Shown here: in pieces, positions 1-10,152 of the stretch | How the letters are laid out: every line of letters begins with the position of its first letter | Position numbering within the stretch: position 1 is the first letter of the stretch | NCBI GenBank assembly: GCA_000818945.1 | Contig: KN805378.1 | Coordinates: 267,523-331,522, forward strand | DNA length: 64,000 nucleotides | Direction of reading: 5' to 3' | Origin: Schizochytrium sp. CCTCC M209059 | Lineage: Eukaryota; Sar; Bigyra; Thraustochytrida; Thraustochytriidae | Made by a program: the position numbers and the translations under genes | Notes under the pieces: model-generated | Told to the model about the DNA's origin: nothing | What the model saw: only the letters and a program-made list of their open reading frames with translations | The model's database searches: none

Positions 1-3000
1 AGCTCGCTCCTCAACAACGCCTTGCATTTCTTCTCGGGCAAGCGGCGCTCGATGATATCACACGTGGGCGTCCTCGGTGACTCCTGCAGTTCAGCTTTGA
101 CTTTGTTCGTCACGAATTTCCATGTTAGCCCTTCGAGCGCAAAACCTCGCATTGAAGGACTCGCTCGTAGATCTTCATCTGGCATGGTGCCGGAAGTCGC
201 AGGATCGCTCTCGTCTGCCTTTCTGTCGTCCTTCTTGTTATTGTTCACAAGCTGAGACCGCCCCTCAGTTTCCATGTTGTCGTCTTGACTTTTGTGACGT
301 TCTTTGCGCTCGGGCAGCTCGCCCCCTTGGCCGACGCCACGCAGCAGAGGAGCAGACATTGCGTGGCGTTTGTTGACTTTTGCTGCAAAATTGAGCTCAT
401 CGATGCATTTTTTCACCATCGACGGTGGTTCGAGTGTGAGCTTGCCGTTTCTTCGTTTCGCAGAATTCAGTTGCAAGGCCCTTTGGTCCTTCATCTCGGC
501 ACGTTGCAATTCCGCTCGTAGATTATCGTATAGATGCAACTTGCCAGACTGCGACTGCGCGGCCTGCGCTGCAGACGGATCGACGGCGCCCACGGTCGGT
601 TCTTTGGCACCTGGGGCAAGCCCCCCGGCGCTGACGTTTTCCTTCTTTTTGCTCTTCTTCTTGTTTGGCCGCTTTCGCGATTTCGCAGGCTGTTCGCGCT
701 CGACGTAAATGTCTTCGCTCGTATCATGCTGCAAATCTCGCTCGGCATTCTCGTTCGTGCTAACTTTGACCTCTGTATCACTTTGGTCCGAAGTTTTTTT
801 CTGCTTTTTGTTTTTCTTCCTCTTTCTCTTCTTCTTGCTGGCGGCGGCGCCGCCGCCAGCTCTTTTGCCCGTCATTTTGCGCGCGAAGGCCTTGAGCTTT
901 TGCTCGCGGGCCCGCGCTTGTGCTTCTGCGGCTTCTGCGGCAATTTCCTGCTGCGTCTTCTTCCACGTCCGCTTTCCCTTGAGCTGTCCAAAAATACGCT
1001 GACGCTCCCGCTCCGCAGCGCTGATGCCGTCTTGGTCGCCTTCCACCACGGCATCGAGAACATTCAGCACCTCGCTTTCAAGATTTTTGTCCTGGATCTC
1101 GAGCTGCGCAGTAGATGCTGCAAAATTGAGCTGCCGAGCGTGGGCCGCGCGTTGCGATCTTTCTCGTTTTCGCTGTTGAAGAGCTCTTTTTTCCTGGAGC
1201 GCTTTGCGATGCGCATTCTCTTCCTCGCTGAAAAGAATGGCAGTGAATCGTCGTCGATCCTGCGCTTTTTTTTCGTTACCTGTCGCCGGATTTGCAGGAG
1301 CGGGCAACAACTCTTCCACAGAGGTATTTTTCCGCTCTGCAAGGTCTCCAAGGATTCTGTCGACAACGCGTTGCGCATCTGCCAGCTCGCGTTTCCGTCG
1401 GGAGTCCATGTCAATTGGGAACTGCCAGACTTTGAATGTTCGCTTGACCTGTAGCGCCTTGCGCTCGTTGGCATCGAGCATGCCGAGCGGGTCTCCGGAA
1501 CGCGTCCAAAGCCGTATGGCCTTGTCACCTCCGCAGGTAAGCACAGCGTCGGGGTCCTGCAAAATCTTGATGGAAGAGACACCAGCCTCATGCGCCATCC
1601 ACGATGTGACGCGCCGTGCACGCCGGACGCCTGGCTGAAGCATTTCGATTGCCTCGGGAGGCGACATCTCGTTCTCCATGATGCGCTGCATCTTTCTGTA
1701 CGGGTTGTAATTTTCTCGTTCATCGGCACGCTGTGATGCCAATATTGGGTCTATTGCGAGCGACGCAAGCGTTGGTCCAAGGTCGGCCACGAGAACTCTT
1801 CCCTGACTCGTGGCCGCATACAAGTAGTGCGCAGAACCCCGGCCGTGCCATCCCGGAGGTGCCACCTCGACATGTGCGACAGTCTCGTCCTCGCCGAGAC
1901 AGTCGTCGAGTGCGAAACGCGCTGCACAAGTATGACGATGCAGATTCGCTCGCGTTGCAAAGGGGCGCACGACCCAGAACTGAATCTGACCCTCGCGGTC
2001 GATGGAGATCAGCAATGGGTACGGCTCGAGAAAGGCGAGCGCTACGACGGCCGATCCGATCCGCATCTCCCCCTCGAGTCCAAGAAATTGAAAGTCCCAG
2101 ATTCGGATGACCCCAGATTCATCCGCGCTAGCAAAGAGCGAAAGTGCGTGCGAGAGGACAAGAGCGCCGATATCTGCGGTGTGCGCGTAAAGAATGCGAC
2201 GGAGCGGTCCGAGTTGATTCGGAAGCGTTTCGTCGTAGATACGAATGCTCTTATCCCAGCTCGCAGAAATAATGATTTTGTCCTCGGGACCGTACACCAT
2301 GCAGGATATTTCATTCTCGTGAGGGGCCAAAGCGTTGTCCTTCATGAGCGACCCGTTGAGATAATTAAAGACAATGACCTTTCCCTTTTGGTCCGCCGTA
2401 ATGAACTTGCGCTTTCGAAAATCGAGCTTGAGGCTCGTAATGTCTGATTCAGTAATGTCCTGAAAGTGGCAGATAAGTTCGGCGGTGCGTGCATCCCATA
2501 TTTTCACGTCACGGTGCACAGCACAGGCAATGGTGATCGATGTCGGATTGTAGACGCAAGCAGCCGGAGCAAACTTCTCGGGCTGGAGCTGCGCCGTTTC
2601 GAAAATAAGCAATCGGTTTTTGGCAGCAAAAAGCGTGCCGGAGGGCGTGATGACTTCGAGCGCACATGGCGAAAACTGCGACTCTTCGTCTTGCTTTGCG
2701 CCGGCGGCATCAAGAGAGGCACCTAGCGAAAAGGTCTGCACATTGCGCTCACCATCCATGATGCTTCCCTCGCGGCGAATGTCCCAGGTTTTGAAGACGC
2801 CCTTTGTGTCAAGAGACACGGCATGTTGTTTGCTCGGTAAGACGCGCACACCAAAAAGTGGTGCTGTGTGACCAACGAGCTGAAAAATTGGACGCATCGA
2901 AATTTCGGTAATATCCCATGCCAGGACGACAAGGTCAAAGGCTGCCGAGAGCAAGAGTCCTTCATCCGCATACGCGAGACTGCGGACGCCCTTTTGGTGG

Positions 3001-3926
3001 CCAGAGCGGTGTGATCGAAGGTATATCTGGTGGTCAAGAGGACGCGTTGGGTCTCGCGCCCAGAGGTAAATTTTGGCATCCATCGCAGCCGTCACGACGA
3101 GCTCGAGCTCGTCTATACTGAGAATATCCTGGACTATATCGGTATGACGACGGAGGGTACATAATTCTTTCACCTCGAGTTGAGGGAGGTGGCGCACGCT
3201 GTGCACGGTCATTTTGCTTTCTGCAGCTGCTGTGAAGAGAGATTCGAGAAAAGGCACGTATGTGAGGATAAATAGGGGCTTGTCCACGATGATACGTTCC
3301 ACAAAACGGGGTATGGCGTTATTTGCAACATCGTAGATGCCTACATCCCACAACGTTATAGTCATGTTGGTTGCCGAGACGGCAAGCAATTTTCGTGAAC
3401 CGATCACAAGGTACTCGACCGCGAGCACAGTGCCAATGTTGCGTTTGTCAGACTGGTCTGCAACCGCCTCTGCAAGGTCAATCTCGTGAAGCAGCGCAAG
3501 GTCGGGTCGAAGAGGATCGTAGACCTTGACAGTTTGGCTCTCGGCCTCGCAGACAAACATTCGTCCAAGGTCCTCGACGAATTTGATGCAGCGAATTTCA
3601 CTCGTGTGCGAAAAGGCGTCGACGAAGGGGCGCTGCACGTACTTTTCCGTGATCTCCATGGCCGACATGTTTGATGCTGCAACTCCTGCCTCTACGCAAA
3701 AATTTGAGAATTCTTCCCAGTCCATGTGCTTATCTCCGTTGACATCGACCTGGTGAAAGAGATCCTGGAGCCGCGCGACGAGCTCAATGTCGGAGATCCC
3801 GGTGTCTGGCAGTCGGAGGATGATTCGTCGCACAAACTCGTCGAGCGTGAGGCCCTGCGGCTGCTTCTCAAAGTCCGCCCGGAGCTTATTCATCCCCTTG
3901 CCGTCGAGCATCGACATGATCTCCAT
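1..3926 (-). CDS. EF-hand/WD40-repeat protein, WDY/CFAP337-like (3' end outside window)
   Basis: At least 1308 codons are open from the ATG at 3926 to the window edge with no stop, so the C-terminus is missing. Residues about 1-80 form an EF-hand pair; the loop DVNGDKHMDWEE matches the canonical Ca2+ loop (D1, N3, D5, D9, E12). From about residue 95 there are many WD40 blades, visible as strand ends such as TLWDVG, YLWARD, KTWDIR, KIWDAR, RIWDFQ and RLWTRS. After the propellers comes a charged Lys/Arg-rich region with runs such as KKKRKRKKNKKQ. EF-hand plus a double WD40 propeller is the architecture of 'WD repeat on Y chromosome' / WDR49 / CFAP337 proteins, which are linked to cilia and flagella. 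An axonemal role is therefore inferred and would fit flagellated zoospores. No intron was needed. It is divergent from the myosin gene at 4847. Confidence 0.8.
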   Translation of the reverse strand, partial: MEIMSMLDGKGMNKLRADFEKQPQGLTLDEFVRRIILRLPDTGISDIELVARLQDLFHQVDVNGDKHMDWEEFSNFCVEAGVAASNMSAMEITEKYVQRPFVDAFSHTSEIRCIKFVEDLGRMFVCEAESQTVKVYDPLRPDLALLHEIDLAEAVADQSDKRNIGTVLAVEYLVIGSRKLLAVSATNMTITLWDVGIYDVANNAIPRFVERIIVDKPLFILTYVPFLESLFTAAAESKMTVHSVRHLPQLEVKELCTLRRHTDIVQDILSIDELELVVTAAMDAKIYLWARDPTRPLDHQIYLRSHRSGHQKGVRSLAYADEGLLLSAAFDLVVLAWDITEISMRPIFQLVGHTAPLFGVRVLPSKQHAVSLDTKGVFKTWDIRREGSIMDGERNVQTFSLGASLDAAGAKQDEESQFSPCALEVITPSGTLFAAKNRLLIFETAQLQPEKFAPAACVYNPTSITIACAVHRDVKIWDARTAELICHFQDITESDITSLKLDFRKRKFITADQKGKVIVFNYLNGSLMKDNALAPHENEISCMVYGPEDKIIISASWDKSIRIYDETLPNQLGPLRRILYAHTADIGALVLSHALSLFASADESGVIRIWDFQFLGLEGEMRIGSAVVALAFLEPYPLLISIDREGQIQFWVVRPFATRANLHRHTCAARFALDDCLGEDETVAHVEVAPPGWHGRGSAHYLYAATSQGRVLVADLGPTLASLAIDPILASQRADERENYNPYRKMQRIMENEMSPPEAIEMLQPGVRRARRVTSWMAHEAGVSSIKILQDPDAVLTCGGDKAIRLWTRSGDPLGMLDANERKALQVKRTFKVWQFPIDMDSRRKRELADAQRVVDRILGDLAERKNTSVEELLPAPANPATGNEKKAQDRRRFTAILFSEEENAHRKALQEKRALQQRKRERSQRAAHARQLNFAASTAQLEIQDKNLESEVLNVLDAVVEGDQDGISAAERERQRIFGQLKGKRTWKKTQQEIAAEAAEAQARAREQKLKAFARKMTGKRAGGGAAASKKKRKRKKNKKQKKTSDQSDTEVKVSTNENAERDLQHDTSEDIYVEREQPAKSRKRPNKKKSKKKENVSAGGLAPGAKEPTVGAVDPSAAQAAQSQSGKLHLYDNLRAELQRAEMKDQRALQLNSAKRRNGKLTLEPPSMVKKCIDELNFAAKVNKRHAMSAPLLRGVGQGGELPERKERHKSQDDNMETEGRSQLVNNNKKDDRKADESDPATSGTMPDEDLRASPSMRGFALEGLTWKFVTNKVKAELQESPRTPTCDIIERRLPEKKCKALLRSE

Positions 3927-4469
3927 CGTGCTGACCGCTTTGTGGGTCCAACGCGTACGCGCGACCGCTATATTCTATGAAAAGGGGTCGCAGGTGGGCG
4001 GAGTTTAGTTTATCGCAGGTGGGCTGAGTTTGGTTATGAGGTTGGTCGCCACGCCTCCCGCGCAGGCCCGCCTTCATTCAGCCGCAGAAGGGTCGGCGGT
4101 CGCCCGACCTCTCCGCTGCGTTCACCCTTGTGCTCCCTTCCTGGCAAGGACAGTGTCGTCTTTCGCAAGGTCGTGCTCGCTCGGGCTCGGGTTATCCGTT
4201 GTGCAAGCACACATGGAGCCTCTGACTGACGCGGAGTCGCAAAAGACTAAAACGCGCACTAAGAGATGTGCGCCAAATCTGCGCAACCCATTTCCACGGC
4301 CTCTTCGTCCTCATCCCTCGTTCGCGTGCTCGGGGGGATGCGTGCATGCGCTGCGTGCCCGACTCCGCTGCGCATCGCGGTGCGAAGCGAAGCGATGCGG
4401 TATACACCCATGCGTTCGCTTTCTCGACTGCGATTCCGGACCGATCCCTCGTCGTCCTGGCAGGCAGGC

Positions 4470-4506
<37 letters not shown>

Positions 4507-4846
4507 TGCGAGCGTCCACTTTGCCACAACAACTCTTTTTTGTTAGTCGGCTACTTCGGGCGGGCGTCGCAAGTGGACAATGGGCGGATGGCGGCCGCGG
4601 CCGCAAGTGGAGAATGGCGGGGTCGGCCACTTGCCCGGGGCTTTGTTCGACTTGGCTGCCCTCGCCTGGATCCCCGCGTGCTATGCTTTGCCTGCCTTGC
4701 TTGCTTGCTTGCTTGCACAGGGAGGGCAGAGACAGCAGAACAGAGTCGAGCGCAGGGCCCGTGCGCGGCGCGTGCGCGTGGAGCGAGGCACCGCGCGGCG
4801 GCAGCGGCGGGCCGCGAGCGCCGGCGAGCCCCGGCGCGGCGTGACG
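3927..4846. promoter_or_regulatory. Divergent intergenic region between WD40 and myosin genes
   Basis: This is a 920-bp shared upstream region of two divergent genes. The frames that cross it are low-complexity and strand-symmetric and I do not regard them as coding. It contains a GGCA microsatellite and a short CTTG run near 4696-4720. No TATA box was recognised, so the promoter role is positional only. Confidence 0.4.
4459..4505. repeat. (GGCA)n microsatellite
   Basis: About eleven near-perfect GGCA units lie in the divergent WD40/myosin spacer, with one interruption (GGCGGACA). Confidence 0.9.
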
Positions 4847-7800
4847 ATGGAGCGCAAGCTGAAGAAAGGGTCCAAGGTGTGGGTCAAGGATGCCGAGGAG
4901 GCCTGGGTAGAGGGCGTCATCCTGGGGCGCTACAAGCCGGCGAGCGCGCGCGAAGACGCGCTCCTGGCCAAGAGCAAGGGCGCGCGAGGCAGCGAGGGCG
5001 TGCCGAGCCCGTACCGCATCGTCGTCCAGCTGGGCAAGGAGCTGAAGCGCCGGGGAGGCAAAACGCGCGTCGTAGATGCAAGACTGGAGTGCGAGGTACG
5101 GCGCTCCAAGTCTGCCAAGGTCTACAGCAATGTCGAGGACCTCACGTCCATCGACACGCTTCACGAGCCAGGGTTGCTTGAGGCACTCGAGCAGCGCTAC
5201 GCGCAGGATCGCATCTACACGTTCACGGGCCGGATCCTGCTGGCTGTCAACCCTTTCAAGGAGATCCCCGGTATGTACGGCAAGGAAGTCGTGCAAAAGT
5301 ACGCGAGCGCCACGGCAGACGCCGATTTGCCAGCGCACATTTACAGGGTCGCAAGCACGGCCTACAAGGACGTCATGGAGCGTGGAGGGCTCAATCAAAC
5401 AGTCCTGGTGAGCGGAGAATCCGGCGCTGGCAAAACCGAGACGACGAAGATTATTATGCGCAGCCTTGCGGCCATGAGCCAGTGGCGAAGCAGCGGGGCC
5501 TCGGGGACCGACATTTCTGAGCGTGTGTTGCGCTCAAACCCGGTTCTCGAGACCTTTGGCAACTCGTGCACGATTCGAAATGAGAACTCGTCACGTTTTG
5601 GCAAGCTCATCGAAATCAAGTTTGACCCTGAGAGCGGTGGGACTCTCGGCGCGCACATTACGACCTATTTGCTGGAAAAAGCACGGCTGACGAAACAATT
5701 TCCTGGCGAGCGTAACTTTCACGTCTTTTACGAGATGGCTGCAGGGGGCTCGGACGCGCAGCTGGAACGATGGCGAATTCCTGGTTCGCTGTACGGCTTC
5801 AACTTTATATCGCAAAAGGAGGACATGTATCGTGAGGAGGAGTCCGATGCAGACAACTTTGTCAAAACCGTGGAGGCCATGCACGAGCTTGGCATTTCAG
5901 AAGAAGAAATCGAAGAGGTATTCGACGTTGTGGCTGGCGTCTTGCATCTCGGCAATCTTTCCTTTGAGGCTGTCGGCCACGATCAGGCGTGCCGCATTCG
6001 GTTCGACGATGCGACGATGCTCTCGTGCGAGGCGTGCTGCGACCTGCTCAAGGTTGACGCCGATGCCCTCGAGTTTGCCCTGTGCCGTCGTGTTATCCAC
6101 GTACGCGGCACGGATCAAGATCTTGCGGAACGTGGCAATCTTCCTGCGTATCTGCGACGCGAGGATGAGCACTTTGAAAAGTCGCTCACCGTCGAGGAAG
6201 CTGCCTTGGCACGCGATGCATTGGCCATGACGATTTACGAGCGCATTTTTGGTTGGCTTGTTTGGCGTCTGAACCAATGCATTCAGACGGAACCAATCCG
6301 CGCAAACAAGCGCGCGGGGGCGCGTGCGCGCATGAGTAAGCGCGCCATGGAGGCCGAGCTCAAGGTTGAGATCGACGATCACGTCTATAATACGCAGTAC
6401 AAGATTGGCCTTCTCGACGTTTTTGGTTTTGAAGTGTTTGAGCGCAACGGGTTCGCGCAGCTCTGCATCAACTATTGCAACGAGACCTTGCAGCATCTAT
6501 TTAACGAGTCGGTGTTCAAGCGGGACCAGCTCGAATACGACGAAGAGGGCATCGATTGGACATTTATCCGCTACCCGGACAATGCAGCGTGCATCGAGAT
6601 GTTCGAGTCCAAGCCGATTGGGCTCTTTTCCCTCATGGATGAGAATTGCATGTACCCTGGCGGAAATGACAACACCTTGGTAACGAAAATGTGGACGCAC
6701 CTTCCTGGTCGCTTTCCTCGTTTCCTTCAGCCGACGCGCGAGGACAAAGCTGACTTTACCTTTCGTATTCGCCACTACGCCGGCGACGTCGTATACAGCG
6801 GTGAAGGTTTCTTTGCGCAAAACAAGAACGAACTGCGTCAAGAGGCTGTCGACCTTGTTTCCGCTTCGCGAAGCTCCATTCTCAAGGTGCTTTTGCCACC
6901 AGACGCCAAGGATGCGGCCGGCGGCGCGGACATTGCTTCCTTTTTCGACGTAAAACTTGGGTCCAACTTTGCAGGAAGCGCGAGCCAGGCCGGCGCAGGC
7001 GCAGGCGTAGGCTCAAGCGCAAGCGCAGGCGCAAGCGCAGGCACGCGGGGCTCACGTGGCCTGGTGCGTCTCAATAGCCAAGGTTCGCCGATGCCGGGCG
7101 TGCTGCAGCAAACAACCGTGGGATCCCACTTTCAGGCACAGCTTCGTGTGGCAGTGGAGAAAATTCGCGCAAGCAGTGCGCACTATGTTCGATGTCTCAA
7201 ACCAAACGACGAGAACGTGCCTGACTACCTTGATCGCCGCAGACTTGTGGAGCAGCTGCGCTACAGTGGCGTGCTGCAAATTATTCAAGTGACGCGAGCG
7301 GGCTACCCGTACCGATTTACCTTTGCCGAATTTCTGGTCCGCTACGCGGTCCTCGGCAAGCGCGGCACACCTTACAAGGCTAAGCGGTTGGCAGAAAAGG
7401 CAAATGTTGATACGCAGAAACGCAACTGTCTCAAAATTGCCAACAATGCGCAGCTCGTGCATGGAGAAGAGTACCAGCTGGGCAAGACAAAATTGTTTCT
7501 ACGCCAACTCTCATTCATCATTCTCGAGGTCCTCAAGGACGAGCGCGTTGCTCAAATTGCTTCTGTCGTGCAGCGAGCCGCGCGCAAGTTTCTTGAACTC
7601 AAGCGAAAAGGCCACAAATTTACGTACAAGCCGCGGTCCCGTGCGTCCCAGCGGTCGTACGCTAGGGGCTTGGGAGCTCCTGACGCAGAGCCGGTTTTGG
7701 AGCACGAAGAGCTGCCTCTTGCACCAAACGGAAAGCTTGGGGCGCCCAGTAAGTTGGATGGCAATGACTCTTATCGACGTAAGAAAGGACCAATTCTGCC

Positions 7801-9703
7801 CAAGACGGCTGCCGGAGGGGTGGAACTGCCGCGCAAATCGCGTGTTCCCGCTCATGATTTTGAGGACATGATTCAGGACGACGATGAGGATTGGGAAATT
7901 GATCTCGATGCAGCATCGACGGCAACGCCTGCTCAAAACGTGGAAACTCCAACGCCAGTGAACCGCGAGCGTCGTCTGAGCAAGAACAGTCACGGTAGCG
8001 CATTTCGCGATCGCCAAGGACGCGGCCAAAGCAACGGCCACGGACGTGCTGCTCCTGCTGCTCCTGCTCCTGCTCCTGCTGCCGCCCCTGAAGCTGCTGC
8101 ACGGTCAGAAAAGGATGACTCTGGTAGCTACTTTGGTGCCGACCAAAGCACATCGCCGCGTCTCAAATCTCGCAAGTCACCCGTCGAGCGCACATCGCAG
8201 CGTGATGGACCGCCTCCAAGGTCTTCGCGTGCCTCGCCCTCAATTTCATCCCGGGCATCACTTCCTTCTCAGACGCAAAAGGGTTCGCAACGAAAGGCGA
8301 ATCACCTGTCGACAACAGAGACGCAAAGCAAGAAGGGAGTTGGCCACGCGAGTGATGACGAAGGCTCAGAAGACATTGGCTCGGACGAGGATATGATGGA
8401 GGAAGAAGAGGCAGTAGGAGGTGGTGCTCGTCGTCCATCCGTGGCATCTTCGATGAATGGAAGTGCGAAAGCATCACGGCAACCGCGCGGGCGAGCGCCG
8501 TCAAGAGTTCAACAGCAAAATGAGGACGCAGATCTTACAAGCGAAAATGAGGACGAAGATGGTGAAGAAGGCAGATATCTTCGGAAGAAGAAGATGTCTG
8601 ATGCGAGACCCTCGAGGCAGCAACCAAGTAAGGCCAAAATTAAGGGGCGATACGAAAATGAATCGTACGGCGAGTACGACGACGAGGATGCCAACGATGT
8701 CGAAGAAGAAGAAGAAGAAGAAGAAGAAGGAGAAGAAGTCGAGGAGCAGGAAGAAGAATATCCACCTCTGCGTAAGCGTCCTTCTTCGAGAGAAAGCTCA
8801 AGGATGACGGGGGCTGCAGTTTCTGCTGAAAGAAAAAAGGTGGTGCGAAGCAACGGCACGGAGAACGGCGCAATGCCACGACGCGCACGTAATTCCATTG
8901 CATCAAGCAGGTCGAGCGTGAGTCGAGGTGCCAGTCGGACCACAAGGCCTAGCACTGCGAGCACGCGTACCAGCACGAGCAGGAACGCTGCAAGTAAGTC
9001 GAAATCGCCACGAGAGACCAGCTCGCAAGGGCGAGGCCGGCCTCGCGAGCGGCGATACACCATCGATGAAGACGAAGATGTTTCCGTGGACGAGCTCGAG
9101 TACACGGACGGAAACATTGATGAGAATAATGGGGACGCGGCCTCATTCGACGAAGAAGAAGAAGAAGAAGAGGAAGAGGAGGCAACGAATACGCGTATCC
9201 GCTCTCGGGTTGCGCGTGCACGTGCCGATCGAGTGAATTCGATCGAAGAACCCCTGGATGAAGAGCAGCCTCGGGGGAGGCGGCTCTACAGGCCAGTCCA
9301 AGTCGATGTGAGTAGCGTTGAAGATGGAGGAGGAGAAGAGGAAGAAGAAGAGGAAGGAGAAGTCTTGCAGCCTCGCAGTCAAGGTGGCCGGACTTTTGCG
9401 CACACAGCGACGCGTGCAAGTGCGTCTGCGAGAAAGGATCGGAGTGCTCGAATCGCAGCATCGCGGCAGCAACGTCAACAATATGCGGCCGAGGAGTTGG
9501 AGTCGGCGTCAGAAGAAGAAGAAGAAGATTATGAGCCTCCGCAAGCACGCGTGGCATCGCGCGCTGGACGGCCTGCATCGAGAACCACAAGAAGCCGCGG
9601 AGACCGACAGGTTGGTAGCCAGCAAGCCCAACGCAAGGTCGTTGTGACGAAAGCGCTTCGACGGGCTCCGTCGGACAGCGATGATGACGCCGCATACCGA
9701 TGA
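4847..9703 (+). CDS. Myosin heavy chain with long disordered tail
   Basis: Single exon of 1618 residues. The frame is open upstream to 4580, but the ATG at 4847 gives the usual start just before the SH3-like segment (KVWVKDAEEAWVEG). The motor has all catalytic signatures: P-loop GESGAGKT at residues 190-197, switch I NSSRFGKL at about 247, switch II DVFGFEVF from 524, the actin-binding region with YVRCLKPND, and the converter with QLRYSGVLQIIQ. A Gly/Ala/Ser-rich insert (7000-7055) sits near loop 2. Only one weak IQ-like helix (VVQRAARKFLELKRKG) follows. The remaining ~650 residues are disordered, with Pro/Ala, Ser/Arg and long Glu/Asp runs (for example 8700-8760, 9150-9182 and 9325-9360). 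No MyTH4, FERM, PH, FYVE or globular cargo domain was recognised. The motor should be ATPase-active; class and cargo are unassigned. Confidence 0.92.
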   Translation: MERKLKKGSKVWVKDAEEAWVEGVILGRYKPASAREDALLAKSKGARGSEGVPSPYRIVVQLGKELKRRGGKTRVVDARLECEVRRSKSAKVYSNVEDLTSIDTLHEPGLLEALEQRYAQDRIYTFTGRILLAVNPFKEIPGMYGKEVVQKYASATADADLPAHIYRVASTAYKDVMERGGLNQTVLVSGESGAGKTETTKIIMRSLAAMSQWRSSGASGTDISERVLRSNPVLETFGNSCTIRNENSSRFGKLIEIKFDPESGGTLGAHITTYLLEKARLTKQFPGERNFHVFYEMAAGGSDAQLERWRIPGSLYGFNFISQKEDMYREEESDADNFVKTVEAMHELGISEEEIEEVFDVVAGVLHLGNLSFEAVGHDQACRIRFDDATMLSCEACCDLLKVDADALEFALCRRVIHVRGTDQDLAERGNLPAYLRREDEHFEKSLTVEEAALARDALAMTIYERIFGWLVWRLNQCIQTEPIRANKRAGARARMSKRAMEAELKVEIDDHVYNTQYKIGLLDVFGFEVFERNGFAQLCINYCNETLQHLFNESVFKRDQLEYDEEGIDWTFIRYPDNAACIEMFESKPIGLFSLMDENCMYPGGNDNTLVTKMWTHLPGRFPRFLQPTREDKADFTFRIRHYAGDVVYSGEGFFAQNKNELRQEAVDLVSASRSSILKVLLPPDAKDAAGGADIASFFDVKLGSNFAGSASQAGAGAGVGSSASAGASAGTRGSRGLVRLNSQGSPMPGVLQQTTVGSHFQAQLRVAVEKIRASSAHYVRCLKPNDENVPDYLDRRRLVEQLRYSGVLQIIQVTRAGYPYRFTFAEFLVRYAVLGKRGTPYKAKRLAEKANVDTQKRNCLKIANNAQLVHGEEYQLGKTKLFLRQLSFIILEVLKDERVAQIASVVQRAARKFLELKRKGHKFTYKPRSRASQRSYARGLGAPDAEPVLEHEELPLAPNGKLGAPSKLDGNDSYRRKKGPILPKTAAGGVELPRKSRVPAHDFEDMIQDDDEDWEIDLDAASTATPAQNVETPTPVNRERRLSKNSHGSAFRDRQGRGQSNGHGRAAPAAPAPAPAAAPEAAARSEKDDSGSYFGADQSTSPRLKSRKSPVERTSQRDGPPPRSSRASPSISSRASLPSQTQKGSQRKANHLSTTETQSKKGVGHASDDEGSEDIGSDEDMMEEEEAVGGGARRPSVASSMNGSAKASRQPRGRAPSRVQQQNEDADLTSENEDEDGEEGRYLRKKKMSDARPSRQQPSKAKIKGRYENESYGEYDDEDANDVEEEEEEEEEGEEVEEQEEEYPPLRKRPSSRESSRMTGAAVSAERKKVVRSNGTENGAMPRRARNSIASSRSSVSRGASRTTRPSTASTRTSTSRNAASKSKSPRETSSQGRGRPRERRYTIDEDEDVSVDELEYTDGNIDENNGDAASFDEEEEEEEEEEATNTRIRSRVARARADRVNSIEEPLDEEQPRGRRLYRPVQVDVSSVEDGGGEEEEEEEGEVLQPRSQGGRTFAHTATRASASARKDRSARIAASRQQRQQYAAEELESASEEEEEDYEPPQARVASRAGRPASRTTRSRGDRQVGSQQAQRKVVVTKALRRAPSDSDDDAAYR

Positions 9704-9895
9704 AGATGACGTCGAGATGGAAGAGATGACCCTGGTACGGGTCCTCTGTCACGGAAGTCGTCGTAGACGACGACGTCGACATCAAGCTAGCTCGTTAGCA
9801 ATAATTTTGAGCGTAAGGGAAATTGAACCAGCTTTTGCAAGCGGTGCGGCAGCGGTGGCGGCGGTGCGCATGGATTATTGCTTTTGCCAGCAGAA

Positions 9896-9943
<48 letters not shown>

Positions 9944-10152
9944 AAGTAAAGAAAAGAAGAAGAGAAAAGGGAGAGAAGAAAAGGAGTAACGAAAAAGGAG
10001 GAGGAAAAAAAAGAAAAGGAACATGCACTTTTTCTAGAGCGAAAGAGGTCAAGGGTGACAACGAAGACGACACATGCAGGCAGAGAACTCACAGTCAATC
10101 GAAGAGGGAGTGCACGCTTGCGGGTGTCAGTGGTCAACGAGGCCTGAACTTA
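9704..10152. other. Convergent 3' intergenic region with microsatellite
   Basis: About 450 bp between the convergent stops of the myosin and malic enzyme genes. It carries an AGT trinucleotide array followed by purine-rich A/G sequence up to about 10060. No gene is seen. Confidence 0.6.
9896..9943. repeat. (AGT)n trinucleotide microsatellite
   Basis: About 15 perfect AGT units. They translate as Ser or Val runs in different frames, so the frames crossing them are not evidence for genes. Confidence 0.95.

Noticed and set aside
491..2447. Several 60-300 aa ORFs on both strands at the left end
   Set aside because: Shadows of the WD40 gene, which runs open from 3926 to the window edge in one minus-strand frame.
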